A program made the translations under genes and the position numbers. A stretch of DNA of 64,000 bases from positions 26,364 through 90,363 of the forward strand of contig JACERV010000022.1 of the NCBI GenBank assembly GCA_013911065.1, written 5' to 3'. Below, in pieces: positions 43,763 through 54,484 of the stretch. The stretch is from Ruminococcus sp. (GTDB lineage Bacteria > Bacillota > Clostridia > Lachnospirales > Lachnospiraceae). The stretch's first letter is position 1. Every line of letters begins with the position of its first letter. The notes under the pieces were generated by a model that saw nothing but the letters and a program-made list of their open reading frames with translations, had not been told where the DNA came from and did not search any database.

Positions 43763-45241
43763 ATGAAGATATTTAGGAAACCGTCGTTTGCAGATTCTAC
43801 AGGGGATGCAATTCCTTTCTATCACGATGGTGTTTATCATATTTTTTCACTGACACCGCCTCCGGGCACAACTGTTTATCCGGCGCGGCTCCGTACAACA
43901 TGGAGTCACACCATTTCGAAGGACCTGGTTCACTGGGAGGAGCTTGAGACAGCCCTGTATCCGGGAGAGGGTGATGAACCGGATGCAGACGGCATATGGA
44001 CCGGAGCTGTGATATACGGGGAAAATAAGTATCATATTTTTTATACAGGGTATAACTATCATTTGGAAACGGACCAGCAGACTATATGCCACGCTACTAG
44101 TGAGGATGGAATCAAATGGACAAAAGACCCGGCTAATCCGGTTGTAAAGCCTGTGGCCGAATTGTATGAACGTTTAGATTGGAGAGATCCCTATGTGTTT
44201 TATAACGAGGACGATGGATGTTACTGGATGTTGATTTCCGGAAGAATCAAGGAGGGTCCTCCCACAAAGACTGGATGTATCATTTTGTACAGGTCAGATA
44301 ACCTGGAAAACTGGGAATATTACGGGCCGATTTATAAACCGTACCATACAAACTGTCCGGAGTGCTGTGAAATGTATAAAATAGGAGATAACTGGTATCT
44401 GTCCTATTCAAGATTCTCCGAATTTGTAAATACAGTATACCGGGTGGCGAAATCTCCCTTTGGCCCCTGGCGTACTCCTAAAATGGACGGGATTGGGGGC
44501 AGAAGATTCTATGCAGCCAAATCACTGGGAAATGATGAGGGAAGAAGAATTTACTTCGCATGGGCACATGACAGAGCGGAAAGAAGCGATCAGGGCGAAT
44601 GGTACTGGGGCGGAGAATTCTGTGTCCCTCACGAGGTGGCTGCTAATGCAGAAGGTGAGCTGGATGTGAAGATGCCGAAAGAGATTTTCGAATCTATACA
44701 GGAACCGGTAGAGTGGACATATAAACCGATCTGGGGAGAAACCCAGAGATTTGGAGAGACATCGATTGTCCTGAATGCGGAGGGAACATTGAATTATGGG
44801 TTCTTCCAATTTGAGGAAGAAAGTGTTATGTTCAGTTGTAAAATGAAAGTAGGAGACTGCCGCGATCACTTCGGTCTGCTGCTGAAATCCGATGAAAAGG
44901 CGGCAAGGTGTCTGGAACTGCGGGTTGAACCTGGAATGCAGAGAGTATCCCTTGTGAATCTCCCCATGGATGTGGACCCTTTTTGGAGGGAGTCCTGTAC
45001 CAATGTAGGAGAGCCTAAAAATCCCGGACCAGATGGCATCCGTGTCTGCGAAAAACCATTTCCGGTAAAAATAGGAGATTTGATTGATGTAAAAGTAATC
45101 ATTGACCATGATATGGTGGAAATCTTTATTGGGGAAAAGGCTGCTTTTACATACCGTGTATATGAGAAAACAGATTATAATATCGGGCTGCAGGTCCAGG
45201 ACGGCAGTGTGGAATACTACGATATTAAAATAACAAAGTAA
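43763..45241 (+). CDS. Cytoplasmic GH32-like glycosidase (clan GH-J, five-bladed propeller)
   Basis: 492 aa, no signal peptide. The GH32 motif set is visible in variant form. The nucleophile region is TGDAIPFYHDG (D15) instead of WxNDPNG, the RDP motif is WRDPYVF (D142), and the acid/base motif is ECCEMY (E200). The C-terminal 180 residues form a beta-sandwich-like part (FFQFEEESVMFSCKMKVGD; VEIFIGEKAAFTYRVYE). The family hydrolyses fructosides and related furanosides. Last gene of the importer operon, so it likely acts on the imported glycoside. The substrate is not predictable. Confidence 0.82.
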   Translation: MKIFRKPSFADSTGDAIPFYHDGVYHIFSLTPPPGTTVYPARLRTTWSHTISKDLVHWEELETALYPGEGDEPDADGIWTGAVIYGENKYHIFYTGYNYHLETDQQTICHATSEDGIKWTKDPANPVVKPVAELYERLDWRDPYVFYNEDDGCYWMLISGRIKEGPPTKTGCIILYRSDNLENWEYYGPIYKPYHTNCPECCEMYKIGDNWYLSYSRFSEFVNTVYRVAKSPFGPWRTPKMDGIGGRRFYAAKSLGNDEGRRIYFAWAHDRAERSDQGEWYWGGEFCVPHEVAANAEGELDVKMPKEIFESIQEPVEWTYKPIWGETQRFGETSIVLNAEGTLNYGFFQFEEESVMFSCKMKVGDCRDHFGLLLKSDEKAARCLELRVEPGMQRVSLVNLPMDVDPFWRESCTNVGEPKNPGPDGIRVCEKPFPVKIGDLIDVKVIIDHDMVEIFIGEKAAFTYRVYEKTDYNIGLQVQDGSVEYYDIKITK

Positions 45242-45245
45242 AGAC

Positions 45246-45362
45246 CCCGTACAAGCTACAGGGCATCAAATTTGTAGCTGCGGGGTATTTGGCTCCGCGG
45301 GCAGTCGCCAAATGTACATGCAAGCATGTCCGCCTGACTCGTTGCCTTCGCGAGAATAAAGA
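45246..45362. repeat. Cluster of short hairpins after the GH32-like gene
   Basis: In series: ACCCCG/CGGGGT with inner CTACA/TGTAG, ATTTGGC/GCCAAAT, CATGC-aa-GCATG and CTCG/CGAG around a CTTCG. GC-rich and not coding; similar in style to the element at 14463-14580. Confidence 0.4.
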
Positions 45363-45365
45363 AGA

Positions 45366-45402
45366 AAAAGAAGCTGTGGTTTGAATGGACCGCAGCTTTT
45401 TG
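45366..45402. terminator. Bidirectional terminator between convergent genes
   Basis: AAGCTGTGGT (45371-45380) pairs with ACCGCAGCTT (45389-45398). AAAAG precedes it and TTTTG follows, so it can act for the GH32-like gene (+) and the DUF3298-like gene (-). Confidence 0.8.
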
Positions 45403-45437
45403 ATTGATTTGGGAAAATGTGTGTTTTATGAGTTTTT

Positions 45438-46088
45438 TTACTCTGAGGAGGAAAATGGGATGAGGAACTCCGGTATTCCGGTGTAATAGGGTGCGATGTC
45501 GTATTGCTGGTAATAGATGACAATACCTTCCGGCTTCAGAAAGAAGTTTTCAGGGTGAAAGTTTTTCCTAAGCAGTTCATCATAATTATCGAAATAAGAG
45601 CCGGGTTCAGATTTCAGCCGCTCTTCTATCTGCTGTTCTATATTGGCAAATAAAGAGTCGGTGAAAGAAGCACCCTGGGGATAGAAGTCTTCCAGTGTCA
45701 TACGGCTGCCGCTGAAAAAGTTCCATGTATCTGAATTACGAAACGTTGCGCCGTGGGCGCCGCCCATAAAGGTATAACTGTCAAAATAAAGACTGGTAGT
45801 ACAGTTTTGATTATAAGTAACCTCATAAACAGATTGAAAGGTATAGGGGTTGAAAGGTGGTTTGTTGTTCATGATATATTTAGCAGTTTCAACAGCCTGA
45901 GGATAAAGGATGGTACGGCAGTGTCTTTCTGTTTTTAAGGCATAATCAGCATAATATTGGTTAATGTTCTGGGCGGCTGCCTGACTGCATTGTGTAGTGA
46001 AGTAGGGATAATTTATTTTATAGGAAAAGACAGGTATGTCGCTGGTATACATCGTATCTTCCAAGACTTTTTGAGAGATGTTCTGCAT
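45438..46088 (-). CDS. DUF3298/RsiV-like domain protein
   Basis: 216 aa. PVFSYKINYPYF and YTFMGGAHGATFRNSDTWNFFSGSRMTLEDFY are typical of the DUF4163/DUF3298 module found in RsiV and PdaC; the C-terminal EGIVIYYQQYDIAPYYTGIPEFLIPF is the domain end. Unlike RsiV there is no N-terminal membrane helix or signal peptide, so it would be cytosolic, or the true start lies elsewhere. Function unknown; a lysozyme- or peptidoglycan-binding role is known only for relatives. Confidence 0.75.
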   Translation of the reverse strand: MQNISQKVLEDTMYTSDIPVFSYKINYPYFTTQCSQAAAQNINQYYADYALKTERHCRTILYPQAVETAKYIMNNKPPFNPYTFQSVYEVTYNQNCTTSLYFDSYTFMGGAHGATFRNSDTWNFFSGSRMTLEDFYPQGASFTDSLFANIEQQIEERLKSEPGSYFDNYDELLRKNFHPENFFLKPEGIVIYYQQYDIAPYYTGIPEFLIPFSSSE

Positions 46089-46193
46089 AGTGACCTCTGA
46101 TTTAAACCGATTTGTTACAGTTTATTAGAAAGAGAGGGATTCTATTATTAAAATTAGGGGAAGTGAAAAAAGAGTCTGCAGTAAAGCGGCAAA

Positions 46194-46225
46194 CCGCCCT
46201 GCTGAAGATGAATTCTGCAGGGCGG
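46194..46225 (-). terminator. Hairpin terminator after the ferredoxin gene
   Basis: CCGCCCTGC (46194-46202) and GCAGGGCGG (46217-46225) pair perfectly. Read on the minus strand, a broken T-rich tail (TTTGCCGCTTTAC) follows. Confidence 0.6.
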
Positions 46226-46262
46226 CTTCCTTATGTGTAGAAAAGAAATAAAATAACCGGGA

Positions 46263-46448
46263 TTAATCAACACTGATTACGCTGGTGGGGCAGTTATCAG
46301 CTGCTTCAGCTGCTGTTTCTTCTGTTTCTGGTGTAATATCGCTATAGACTTCTGCCAGTCCGTCATCTGCCATGCGGAATACTTCTGGACAGAGCTCTGT
46401 ACAAAGACCGCATGCAATACATCCATCTCTGTCAATGACTGCTTTCAT
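46263..46448 (-). CDS. Small [4Fe-4S] ferredoxin
   Basis: 61 aa from ATG 46448 (RBS AGGAGGA). Cys ligands: CIACGLCTELCPEVF at residues 10-24 and a distant Cys in DNCPTSVISVD, the pattern of one-cluster clostridial/Desulfovibrio-type ferredoxins. Acidic overall. A soluble low-potential electron carrier; its partner is not evident from the neighbours. Confidence 0.93.
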   Translation of the reverse strand: MKAVIDRDGCIACGLCTELCPEVFRMADDGLAEVYSDITPETEETAAEAADNCPTSVISVD

Positions 46449-46690
46449 GTAAATGTCCTCCTTTCGTAAATACTCTACACGGCACTGAAACATAGGATTT
46501 CTATCCTGGAATGCCAGCCTGACCGTACATGCATATAGTATTGCCCTGTAAGTTCAAGAAATACAAACTTGTTCATAAAAACGAAAAAACTGTCCTGATA
46601 TTACCCGAACAAATTTTTTGCTATGATGTGAATACATTGTATCATAATTCTATTTTAAGGACAAATAATCTCTTGGGATTTTATGGATAT

Positions 46691-47671
46691 CTATGGAGTA
46701 TCCGTCTTGTTATATTTCTCCCAGTGATAATAGGATTGCTTTTCGTATAAGTTCTCCTTTTTCTCTTCTTCAGATAAGGCCGATTTTTCATAGTTAATTT
46801 TAACCTGTATTGCTCTTGGATAGTCTCCAAACTGTTCCCCGAATATTGTCAGCCCTCCGGGACGCCTTTTTTCTTCGGAAACTTCAAAGCGGAGCGTCCA
46901 ATGATCCTTGTCTAAGCCGTAATCGTCAACTGTAAAATCAGACTTTTGTTCCTTGTCAAGAAATACTCCGTGACGGTTGATTTCAAACCGTTTTAGAATG
47001 CCGTACTGTGCGGAGGTCCACCAGACTGGTGTGTACTTTCCTTTCTTATCCCCGAAGTCACCGGGAGAAACCCAGGGGCAGATTAGTTTATCGTTCAAAT
47101 AAAGGTTGATATCGGATTCCCAGTCCATTCTTGCATTGGGATATTCGGAGCACATTTCAGCGGAGATTTCTATATCAAGAATTTTGCATTTTTCAGGGAT
47201 GTAATTCGGAATTTCATACTCCAGGTAACCGCTTGTGAACCAGACAAGCTGTGCATTATAGCGGGCAGGGTCATAAAAGTACCTGGGGTCATCGTATCCC
47301 CCAATTACTTTTTCTGTATCTGCAATTCCGCAGGTGGGTTTTACCTCTGCCTTTGTATATTGGCCTACTCCGATTTGAACCTCGTAATTCTGCACATGTG
47401 TATGGTTAACAGTAGGCATACTCAGAACATACCACTGGCTGCGCAGGGAACATACTTTGCCGTATTGCTTGGAACGGGTGGACACCACCAGGCCAACTTG
47501 CTCCAATTTGTTTATATGAGACGTCATCATGGCGCTGGTGACGCCTACGGACTCAGCCAGTTGTTTGATATTTGCCTTCCCCTCGGCAAGTCTTTTGATG
47601 ATTTTGATTCGTACAGGACTTGCTAAAGCTTCAAAAAATGGGAGGTTTTCTTCTGATACCCATAATTGCAT
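46691..47671 (-). CDS. ArsR-type HTH regulator with large beta-rich C-terminal domain
   Basis: 326 aa. Residues 1-80 form a winged HTH (FFEALASPVRIKIIKRLAEGKANIKQLAESVGVTSAMMTSHINKLEQVGLV). Residues 90-300 are rich in Trp/Tyr and beta-strand-like (YLEYEIPNYIPEKCKILDIEISAEMC, WESDINLYLNDKLICPWVSPGDFGDKKGKY, WTLRFEVSEEKRRPGGLTIFG), suggesting a jelly-roll or carbohydrate-binding sandwich. Divergent from the arabinoside importer, so probably its sugar-responsive regulator (inference). Metal-site Cys pairs of classical ArsR are absent from the HTH. Confidence 0.78.
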   Translation of the reverse strand: MQLWVSEENLPFFEALASPVRIKIIKRLAEGKANIKQLAESVGVTSAMMTSHINKLEQVGLVVSTRSKQYGKVCSLRSQWYVLSMPTVNHTHVQNYEVQIGVGQYTKAEVKPTCGIADTEKVIGGYDDPRYFYDPARYNAQLVWFTSGYLEYEIPNYIPEKCKILDIEISAEMCSEYPNARMDWESDINLYLNDKLICPWVSPGDFGDKKGKYTPVWWTSAQYGILKRFEINRHGVFLDKEQKSDFTVDDYGLDKDHWTLRFEVSEEKRRPGGLTIFGEQFGDYPRAIQVKINYEKSALSEEEKKENLYEKQSYYHWEKYNKTDTP

Positions 47672-47891
47672 ATAGATTCATTCTCCTTTCTGTGTTGGGA
47701 TGTTTTTATTGTAGCAGAGATGTTAAAGGTTGTATAGAAATTAGTACAATAACTTTATGCATAGTTAAATCCATAGTGTTCACAAAAAAGTAATGATTTA
47801 TAAAAAACTTAATTCAAAGTAAAAAACAAACAAATGGAGAATCTTAAAAGCGTGCAACTTAACTAAAAAAACCATATTAAAATAGCTTATA

Positions 47892-47920
47892 TTGACAAAA
47901 TGTACTTAAATACATATAAT
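47892..47920 (+). promoter_or_regulatory. Consensus promoter of the arabinoside operon
   Basis: TTGACA (47892-47897), 17 bp, TATAAT (47915-47920), a perfect match. The spacer contains ATGTA-cttaaa-TACAT, an AraR-like inverted repeat. Confidence 0.88.
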
Positions 47921-47982
47921 TAAATTAACTTAATGGTTAATACATGAATACAAAAATAGCATGTATAACCTAATACATGTAT
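47900..47982. promoter_or_regulatory. Cluster of operator-like dyads in the arabinoside control region
   Basis: Four dyads within 83 bp: ATGTA/TACAT (47900-47915) in the promoter spacer; ATTAAC-TTAATG-GTTAAT (47924-47941) at the likely transcription start; TACATG (47941) with CATGTA (47960); and the palindrome ATACATGTAT (47973-47982). Two regulators, the HTH protein at 46691 and the AraR-like protein at 54485, are candidates to bind. Confidence 0.6.
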
Positions 47983-48041
47983 AAGTTGTATGGTTTCGGA
48001 ATGCTGCAGAATTCTGAAAAGAAAAAACGGGAGGAAAAGAA

Positions 48042-49409
48042 ATGAAGAGAAAAGTTATAAGCATTTTATTATGCATGACCATGGTAACCTCTATGCTGAT
48101 AGGCTGTGGAAAATCAGCTCCTGCGGATGACTCTTCCAAAAGTGATGGAGGTACGGAACAAAGCAGTGACGGAATGACCCAGGGAAAAAACACCTTTGTT
48201 GACGGCGGTACAGAATTATCACTGTGGACTTTTCAGGAACTGCATGTAGCATTCTATACAGAGATGGCTGATTTGTGGAACAAAGAAAATCCTGACAAAC
48301 CCATTAATCTGACAGTTACAACCGGAGAATCTCACTCACTGCACAGCAAGCTGCTGGTAGCGTGTCAGGCAGGGGAAGGCACACCGGATATGGCGGATAT
48401 TGAGGTGGGGTACTATGGTGCTTTCCTGAAGGATGACTATCTGCTTCCATTGAACGATGTGGTTGAGCCATATGAAGATGAAATTGTAATGTCACGTGTT
48501 GAGATGTATGGAAAAGATGATAACTGGTACGGAATTGATTTCCACCTGGGTGCTTCTGTATGCTACTACAATATGGACATTATGAATGAAGCAGGTGTAG
48601 ATCCGGCAGATATTGTGACATGGGATGACTATTTTAAGGCCGGCGAGCAGGTTTTGGAAAAAACCGGCAAGCCAATGTGTGCAGTTGAGACGGCAGACCT
48701 GTTCCTTCCTCAGATGATGCTGTTGGAAAAAGGTGTACAGTATGTGGATGATAAGGGACAGCCGAACATTGATACCAAAGAACATGCAGAGGCTATTGAG
48801 TACATCAGAAAGATGATTGATGCAGGCATTTGTGAAGTTGCACCTGGGGGTGGATTTCACATGGAGGAATGGTACGGACATCTGAATGGCGGTGGAGTTG
48901 CTTCACTTGCAATGCCATTATGGTACATGGGACGTTTTACGGATTACTGCCCGGACCTGAAAGGTAAGATGGGAATTTATGAAATCCCGGTATGGAATGA
49001 AGGGGATACTCGTGAAGTGCTTCAGGGCGGGACAGGAACTTCCGTAATTAAGTACACGGAACAGGAAGACCTTGCAAAAGAGTTCCTTGCATTTGCAAAA
49101 CTCTCAGAAGAGGGAAATAAATACGAGTGGGATGTATTGGGATTTGACCCAATCAGAACGTCACTGTGGGATGACCCGGAAATCACAAACGATCCCGATA
49201 ACAAGTTCTTACAGTATTTTACGACAAACCCATTCGATATTATTAAGAAAAATGGTACTGACCTGACAGCACCAAATATTTCAGGAGGATACTCCGCAGC
49301 TTACAGTGTATTGGTAACAACAACTTATGTAAATGCGTTTGAAGCATCACCGGATGAAGATGCAGCAGAATTGCTGAAAAACGAACAGGCTAGCATTATT
49401 TATGAATAG
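48042..49409 (+). CDS. Family-1 sugar-binding lipoprotein, arabino-oligosaccharide importer
   Basis: 455 aa. Lipobox LIGC (about residues 19-22), Ser/Asp-rich linker, then a MalE-like fold: LSLWTFQELHVAFY, GEGTPDMADIEVGYYGAFL, YGIDFHLGASVCYYNMDIM, WDDYFKAGEQVLEKTGKP. Complete with two MalFG-type permeases and two GH51 enzymes downstream. The ATPase is not in the operon; such systems usually share an MsmX-type ATPase (inference). Confidence 0.92.
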   Translation: MKRKVISILLCMTMVTSMLIGCGKSAPADDSSKSDGGTEQSSDGMTQGKNTFVDGGTELSLWTFQELHVAFYTEMADLWNKENPDKPINLTVTTGESHSLHSKLLVACQAGEGTPDMADIEVGYYGAFLKDDYLLPLNDVVEPYEDEIVMSRVEMYGKDDNWYGIDFHLGASVCYYNMDIMNEAGVDPADIVTWDDYFKAGEQVLEKTGKPMCAVETADLFLPQMMLLEKGVQYVDDKGQPNIDTKEHAEAIEYIRKMIDAGICEVAPGGGFHMEEWYGHLNGGGVASLAMPLWYMGRFTDYCPDLKGKMGIYEIPVWNEGDTREVLQGGTGTSVIKYTEQEDLAKEFLAFAKLSEEGNKYEWDVLGFDPIRTSLWDDPEITNDPDNKFLQYFTTNPFDIIKKNGTDLTAPNISGGYSAAYSVLVTTTYVNAFEASPDEDAAELLKNEQASIIYE

Positions 49410-49441
49410 TAACAAATAATTAGCAGAGTAACTATTGTGAC

Positions 49442-49487
49442 AGGGCTGTTGTGCAGGCTGATTAGAAAAGGCTGTGCTAACAGCCCT
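49442..49487 (+). terminator. Intra-operon hairpin after the binding-protein gene
   Basis: AGGGCTGTT (49442-49450) pairs with AACAGCCCT (49479-49487), tail TCACTC. Same position and stem sequence as the hairpin at 41172, likely tuning the binding protein:permease ratio. Confidence 0.6.
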
Positions 49488-49535
49488 TCACTCTAAGCTG
49501 TTTAAGTCTTTATCAAGAGAAATGGGGAAATAATT

Positions 49536-50438
49536 ATGCAGAAAAAAAGTATTTTCAGCCGTTTTCTATACTCCCAGAAGGCGGCGCCGTATGTATTCGT
49601 TCTGCCCTTTGTACTAACGTTTCTGATTTTCTTTGCCTATCCGGTTATAAACACGATTATGATGAGTTTTCAAAAGGTAGCGGGCGGAGAAGCCACGTTT
49701 GCGGGCGTATCCAACTATCATACACTGATGAACCCTGTTTTTTATAAATGTCTGAAAAACAGTGCTTTTTATACAGTGATCAGTTGTGCTCTTATGATAC
49801 CGATACCAATGGTTCTGGCAGCAATGCTGAACAGTAAAGCGATGCGGGCAAAAGGTTTTTTCAGAAGTATTATGTTCATTCCGGCTCTTACTTCGGTAGT
49901 AGTTGCAGGCGTCGTATTCCGTTTAATGTTTGGTGAGCTGGAAGGGTCCTTTATGAACCAGGTGCTGGCATTTTTTGGACAGGATCCATTGGTGTGGCTG
50001 AGGAAACCGGTGACGGTATGGATTACCTTATTTATATTATGTCTGTGGCGGTGGACCGGTGTAAATATGATGTATTACCTGTCGGGCCTGCAGCAGATTC
50101 CCGAAGATTTATATGAATCCGCAGACATAGATGGGGCCAATTCCCTGCAGAAGTTCAGGTTTATCACGCTGCCGCTGCTAAAACCCACAACAGTCTATGT
50201 ACTGACGATTTCCATTTTCGGCGGGATGGCAATGTTTACAGAGTCTTACCTCTTGTTTAACGGGAACAAGTCACCCAATAACGTGGGTACTACGATTGTA
50301 GGATACCTGTACCGGATGGGAATGGAGCAGAATAATATCGGTATAGGCTGTGCAATTGGCGTTGTACTTCTGCTGATTGTTATGGTAATCAATGTGATAC
50401 AGCTTGCTTTTAACGGAACGTTTAAGAAAGGAGAATAA
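49536..50438 (+). CDS. Sugar ABC transporter permease, MalF/UgpA type
   Basis: 300 aa, about six membrane helices. YVFVLPFVLTFLIFFAYPVINTIMMSF at the N-terminus; the EAA loop reads EDLYESADIDGANSLQKFRFITLPLLKP. Pairs with the next permease to import arabinosides. RBS is weak (GGGGAAA). Stop is 2 bp before the next start. Confidence 0.93.
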   Translation: MQKKSIFSRFLYSQKAAPYVFVLPFVLTFLIFFAYPVINTIMMSFQKVAGGEATFAGVSNYHTLMNPVFYKCLKNSAFYTVISCALMIPIPMVLAAMLNSKAMRAKGFFRSIMFIPALTSVVVAGVVFRLMFGELEGSFMNQVLAFFGQDPLVWLRKPVTVWITLFILCLWRWTGVNMMYYLSGLQQIPEDLYESADIDGANSLQKFRFITLPLLKPTTVYVLTISIFGGMAMFTESYLLFNGNKSPNNVGTTIVGYLYRMGMEQNNIGIGCAIGVVLLLIVMVINVIQLAFNGTFKKGE

Positions 50439-50440
50439 TT

Positions 50441-51280
50441 ATGGCAAAGAAAAGATCATACATATCAACAGTTCTCCTGATTTTCTTCTTCGCAGTTGTG
50501 GCTTTAATCATGCTGCTTCCGCTTATCCTGCTCCTTGTGTCTTCATTTCGGGCGGGATCGGATCTGATGCGTTATGGATTAAACTTTAATATCGACTGGG
50601 CTAATGCCCATATAGAGAATTATAAACTGCTGTTCAGCGGACAGAATAATTATTTTGTCTGGTATAAAAACAGTTTGGTTATTACGGTTGCCCAGCTCGT
50701 ACTGGCATTGTTTTTAAGTGCCTGTGTAGGGTATGGGTTTGCAATGTATGACTTCCGGTTCAAGAACCTTTTATTTGGCTGTGTATTGCTGGTTATGATG
50801 ATCCCTACAGAAATTATCATTCTTCCCCTGTATCGCCTGATTATTAATATGAATGTGATGGATTCTATGTGGGGTATTATTTTACCATATATGGTCGTGC
50901 CAATGCTGATTTTCTTCTTTCGGCAGTATCTGTCGGGAATACCAAAAGATTTCCTGGATGCGGCACGTGTGGACGGATGCTCTGAGTATGGAATTTTTCT
51001 AAGAATCATGATGCCGCTCATGAAGCCTTCCTTTGCAGCAATGGGTATCTATCAGGGCATGCAGAGCTGGAATAACTTCCTGTGGCCGATGATTGTTATG
51101 CGTTCCCAGAATAAGATTACATTGCCGGTGGGGCTGCAGAGCCTGATGTCACCATATGGAAATAACTATGATATTCTCATTGCTGGGTCTTGTTTTGCGA
51201 TTATACCGATTTTAATATTATTTGCATGCTTCCAGTCCTATTTTATTGAAGGAATGACAGCAGGCGGAGTAAAAGGGTAA
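50441..51280 (+). CDS. Sugar ABC transporter permease, MalG/UgpE type
   Basis: 279 aa, six predicted helices. EAA loop KDFLDAARVDGCSEYGIFLRIMMPLMKPS; the C-terminal FIEGMTAGGVKG is typical of the family. Works with the preceding permease. RBS AAAGGAG. Confidence 0.93.
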   Translation: MAKKRSYISTVLLIFFFAVVALIMLLPLILLLVSSFRAGSDLMRYGLNFNIDWANAHIENYKLLFSGQNNYFVWYKNSLVITVAQLVLALFLSACVGYGFAMYDFRFKNLLFGCVLLVMMIPTEIIILPLYRLIINMNVMDSMWGIILPYMVVPMLIFFFRQYLSGIPKDFLDAARVDGCSEYGIFLRIMMPLMKPSFAAMGIYQGMQSWNNFLWPMIVMRSQNKITLPVGLQSLMSPYGNNYDILIAGSCFAIIPILILFACFQSYFIEGMTAGGVKG

Positions 51281-51304
51281 CGTTTGTTTGCAGAGGAGTC
51301 CAAA

Positions 51305-52798
51305 ATGAAACTACATATAAACAGAAAGTATGAAATTGGAAAGCGAAATCCAATGATTTATGGTCATTTTATCGAGCATTTCCACCGTCAGATTTATGGG
51401 GGAATTTATGACCCCGGCAATACACTATCTGACGAAACGGGCCTTCGTGTGGATGTTCTGGAGGCTATGCAAAGGATAAAAGTTCCGGTGCTCAGGTGGC
51501 CGGGAGGGTGTTTTGTATCTTCCTACCACTGGAAGGATGCTGTTGGAAAAAACAGAAAGCCGCTTTTTGATAAGGCATGGCGGGTGGAAGACCCAAATAC
51601 ATTTGGTACAGATGAATATATAGAGATGTGCAAAAAAATTGGATGTGAACCATATATCTGTACGAATGCCGGTACGGGGACCCCGGAAGAAATGAGTGAC
51701 TGGGTGGAATATTGTAATCTGGAGACGGAAGGGCAGTATGCAAAGCAACGCATTTCTAACGGATATAACCCACCTCACAGAGTAAAGTACTGGAGTATTG
51801 GCAACGAGAATTATGGCTTTTGGGAAATCGGCGCCAAGTCTTCTGATGAGTGGGGGCGTCTGGTCAGGGAATCTGCAAAAATGATAAAGCATGTGGACCC
51901 AGAGACAGAGCTGACTGCTGCAGCACTTACAGATTTGGACTGGAATATAAACCTGCTCAAAAACAGCGGACAGTTTCTGGATTGGATATCCATTCATGAG
52001 TATTGGGACGGCATCCAGCAGAATAATGATTATGCAGATTATGAAGCGGTTATGGCGTATACAAATCTGACAGAGCATTCTATACAGAAGATACGGGGAC
52101 TTTTGATGGCGATGGGCCTGGATAAAAAGATAAAGATTGCATTTGATGAATGGAATCTGAGAGGGTGGTATCATCCCAATGTTCATACCATCCGTCAGGG
52201 AATTGGGAAAGAAGAGTATCTGCATCCAAGGGATGAAAATGATGATAATACGAAATATACAATGGCAGATGCAGTATTTACAGCCTGCTTCCTGAATGCA
52301 TTAAACCGGAACTGCGATATTGTAGGGATGGCGAATTTTGCTCCTATTGTAAATACCAGAGGGTGCATTTATACATATGAGGATGGGATTGTGCTCAGAG
52401 GCACATACCATGTGTTTGATTTGTATGTGAATTATATGGGCGATATTGTACTGAATGCATGGTGTGAAGATATGGAGAAAATGAGCGTATATAACAAGGC
52501 GGGGGACAGGGAAGAGACAGATGTGCTTGATATTGCAGCAACAGCCTTTAGTAACAGGGAAGGCTTCGCCATAGCGGTTGTAAATAAAAGTGATTCAGAA
52601 GAAAAGAGACTCAGCCTGGAGCTGGAAGCTTCCGGAGATGTACAATTCCATTATATTTCAGGGGACAGTACAGAGGCTTATAATGACGTGGGTCATGATG
52701 GTGTGGTATTAGAACATACAAATCTCGGCACATATAAACCGGGAATAAGTGTTGCACTGAAGCCCCATATGGCAGGAGTGATTCAAATCGGCTGTTAA
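51305..52798 (+). CDS. GH51 alpha-L-arabinofuranosidase, copy 1
   Basis: 497 aa from ATG 51305 (RBS AGAGGAG); a TTG at 51284 lacks a site. GH51 fold with acid/base E168 in GNENYGF and nucleophile E282 in FDEWNLRGW. Also IYGHFIEHFHRQIYGGIYDPG and RWPGGCFVSSYHWKD. No signal peptide, so it trims arabinose from oligosaccharides inside the cell. Only distantly similar to the second copy at 52927, suggesting different linkage preference (inference). Confidence 0.93.
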   Translation: MKLHINRKYEIGKRNPMIYGHFIEHFHRQIYGGIYDPGNTLSDETGLRVDVLEAMQRIKVPVLRWPGGCFVSSYHWKDAVGKNRKPLFDKAWRVEDPNTFGTDEYIEMCKKIGCEPYICTNAGTGTPEEMSDWVEYCNLETEGQYAKQRISNGYNPPHRVKYWSIGNENYGFWEIGAKSSDEWGRLVRESAKMIKHVDPETELTAAALTDLDWNINLLKNSGQFLDWISIHEYWDGIQQNNDYADYEAVMAYTNLTEHSIQKIRGLLMAMGLDKKIKIAFDEWNLRGWYHPNVHTIRQGIGKEEYLHPRDENDDNTKYTMADAVFTACFLNALNRNCDIVGMANFAPIVNTRGCIYTYEDGIVLRGTYHVFDLYVNYMGDIVLNAWCEDMEKMSVYNKAGDREETDVLDIAATAFSNREGFAIAVVNKSDSEEKRLSLELEASGDVQFHYISGDSTEAYNDVGHDGVVLEHTNLGTYKPGISVALKPHMAGVIQIGC

Positions 52799-52820
52799 AA
52801 GAGAATAGGAGGGGGGCAGG

Positions 52821-54441
<1,621 letters not shown>

Positions 54442-54484
54442 TTTACAGTGAGAAAACGGAGATTTTCTTTTAAAAGGAGAGGCT

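Noticed and set aside
44522..45109. 195-codon minus-strand frame inside the GH32-like gene
   Set aside because: Antisense shadow of a clearly conserved gene.
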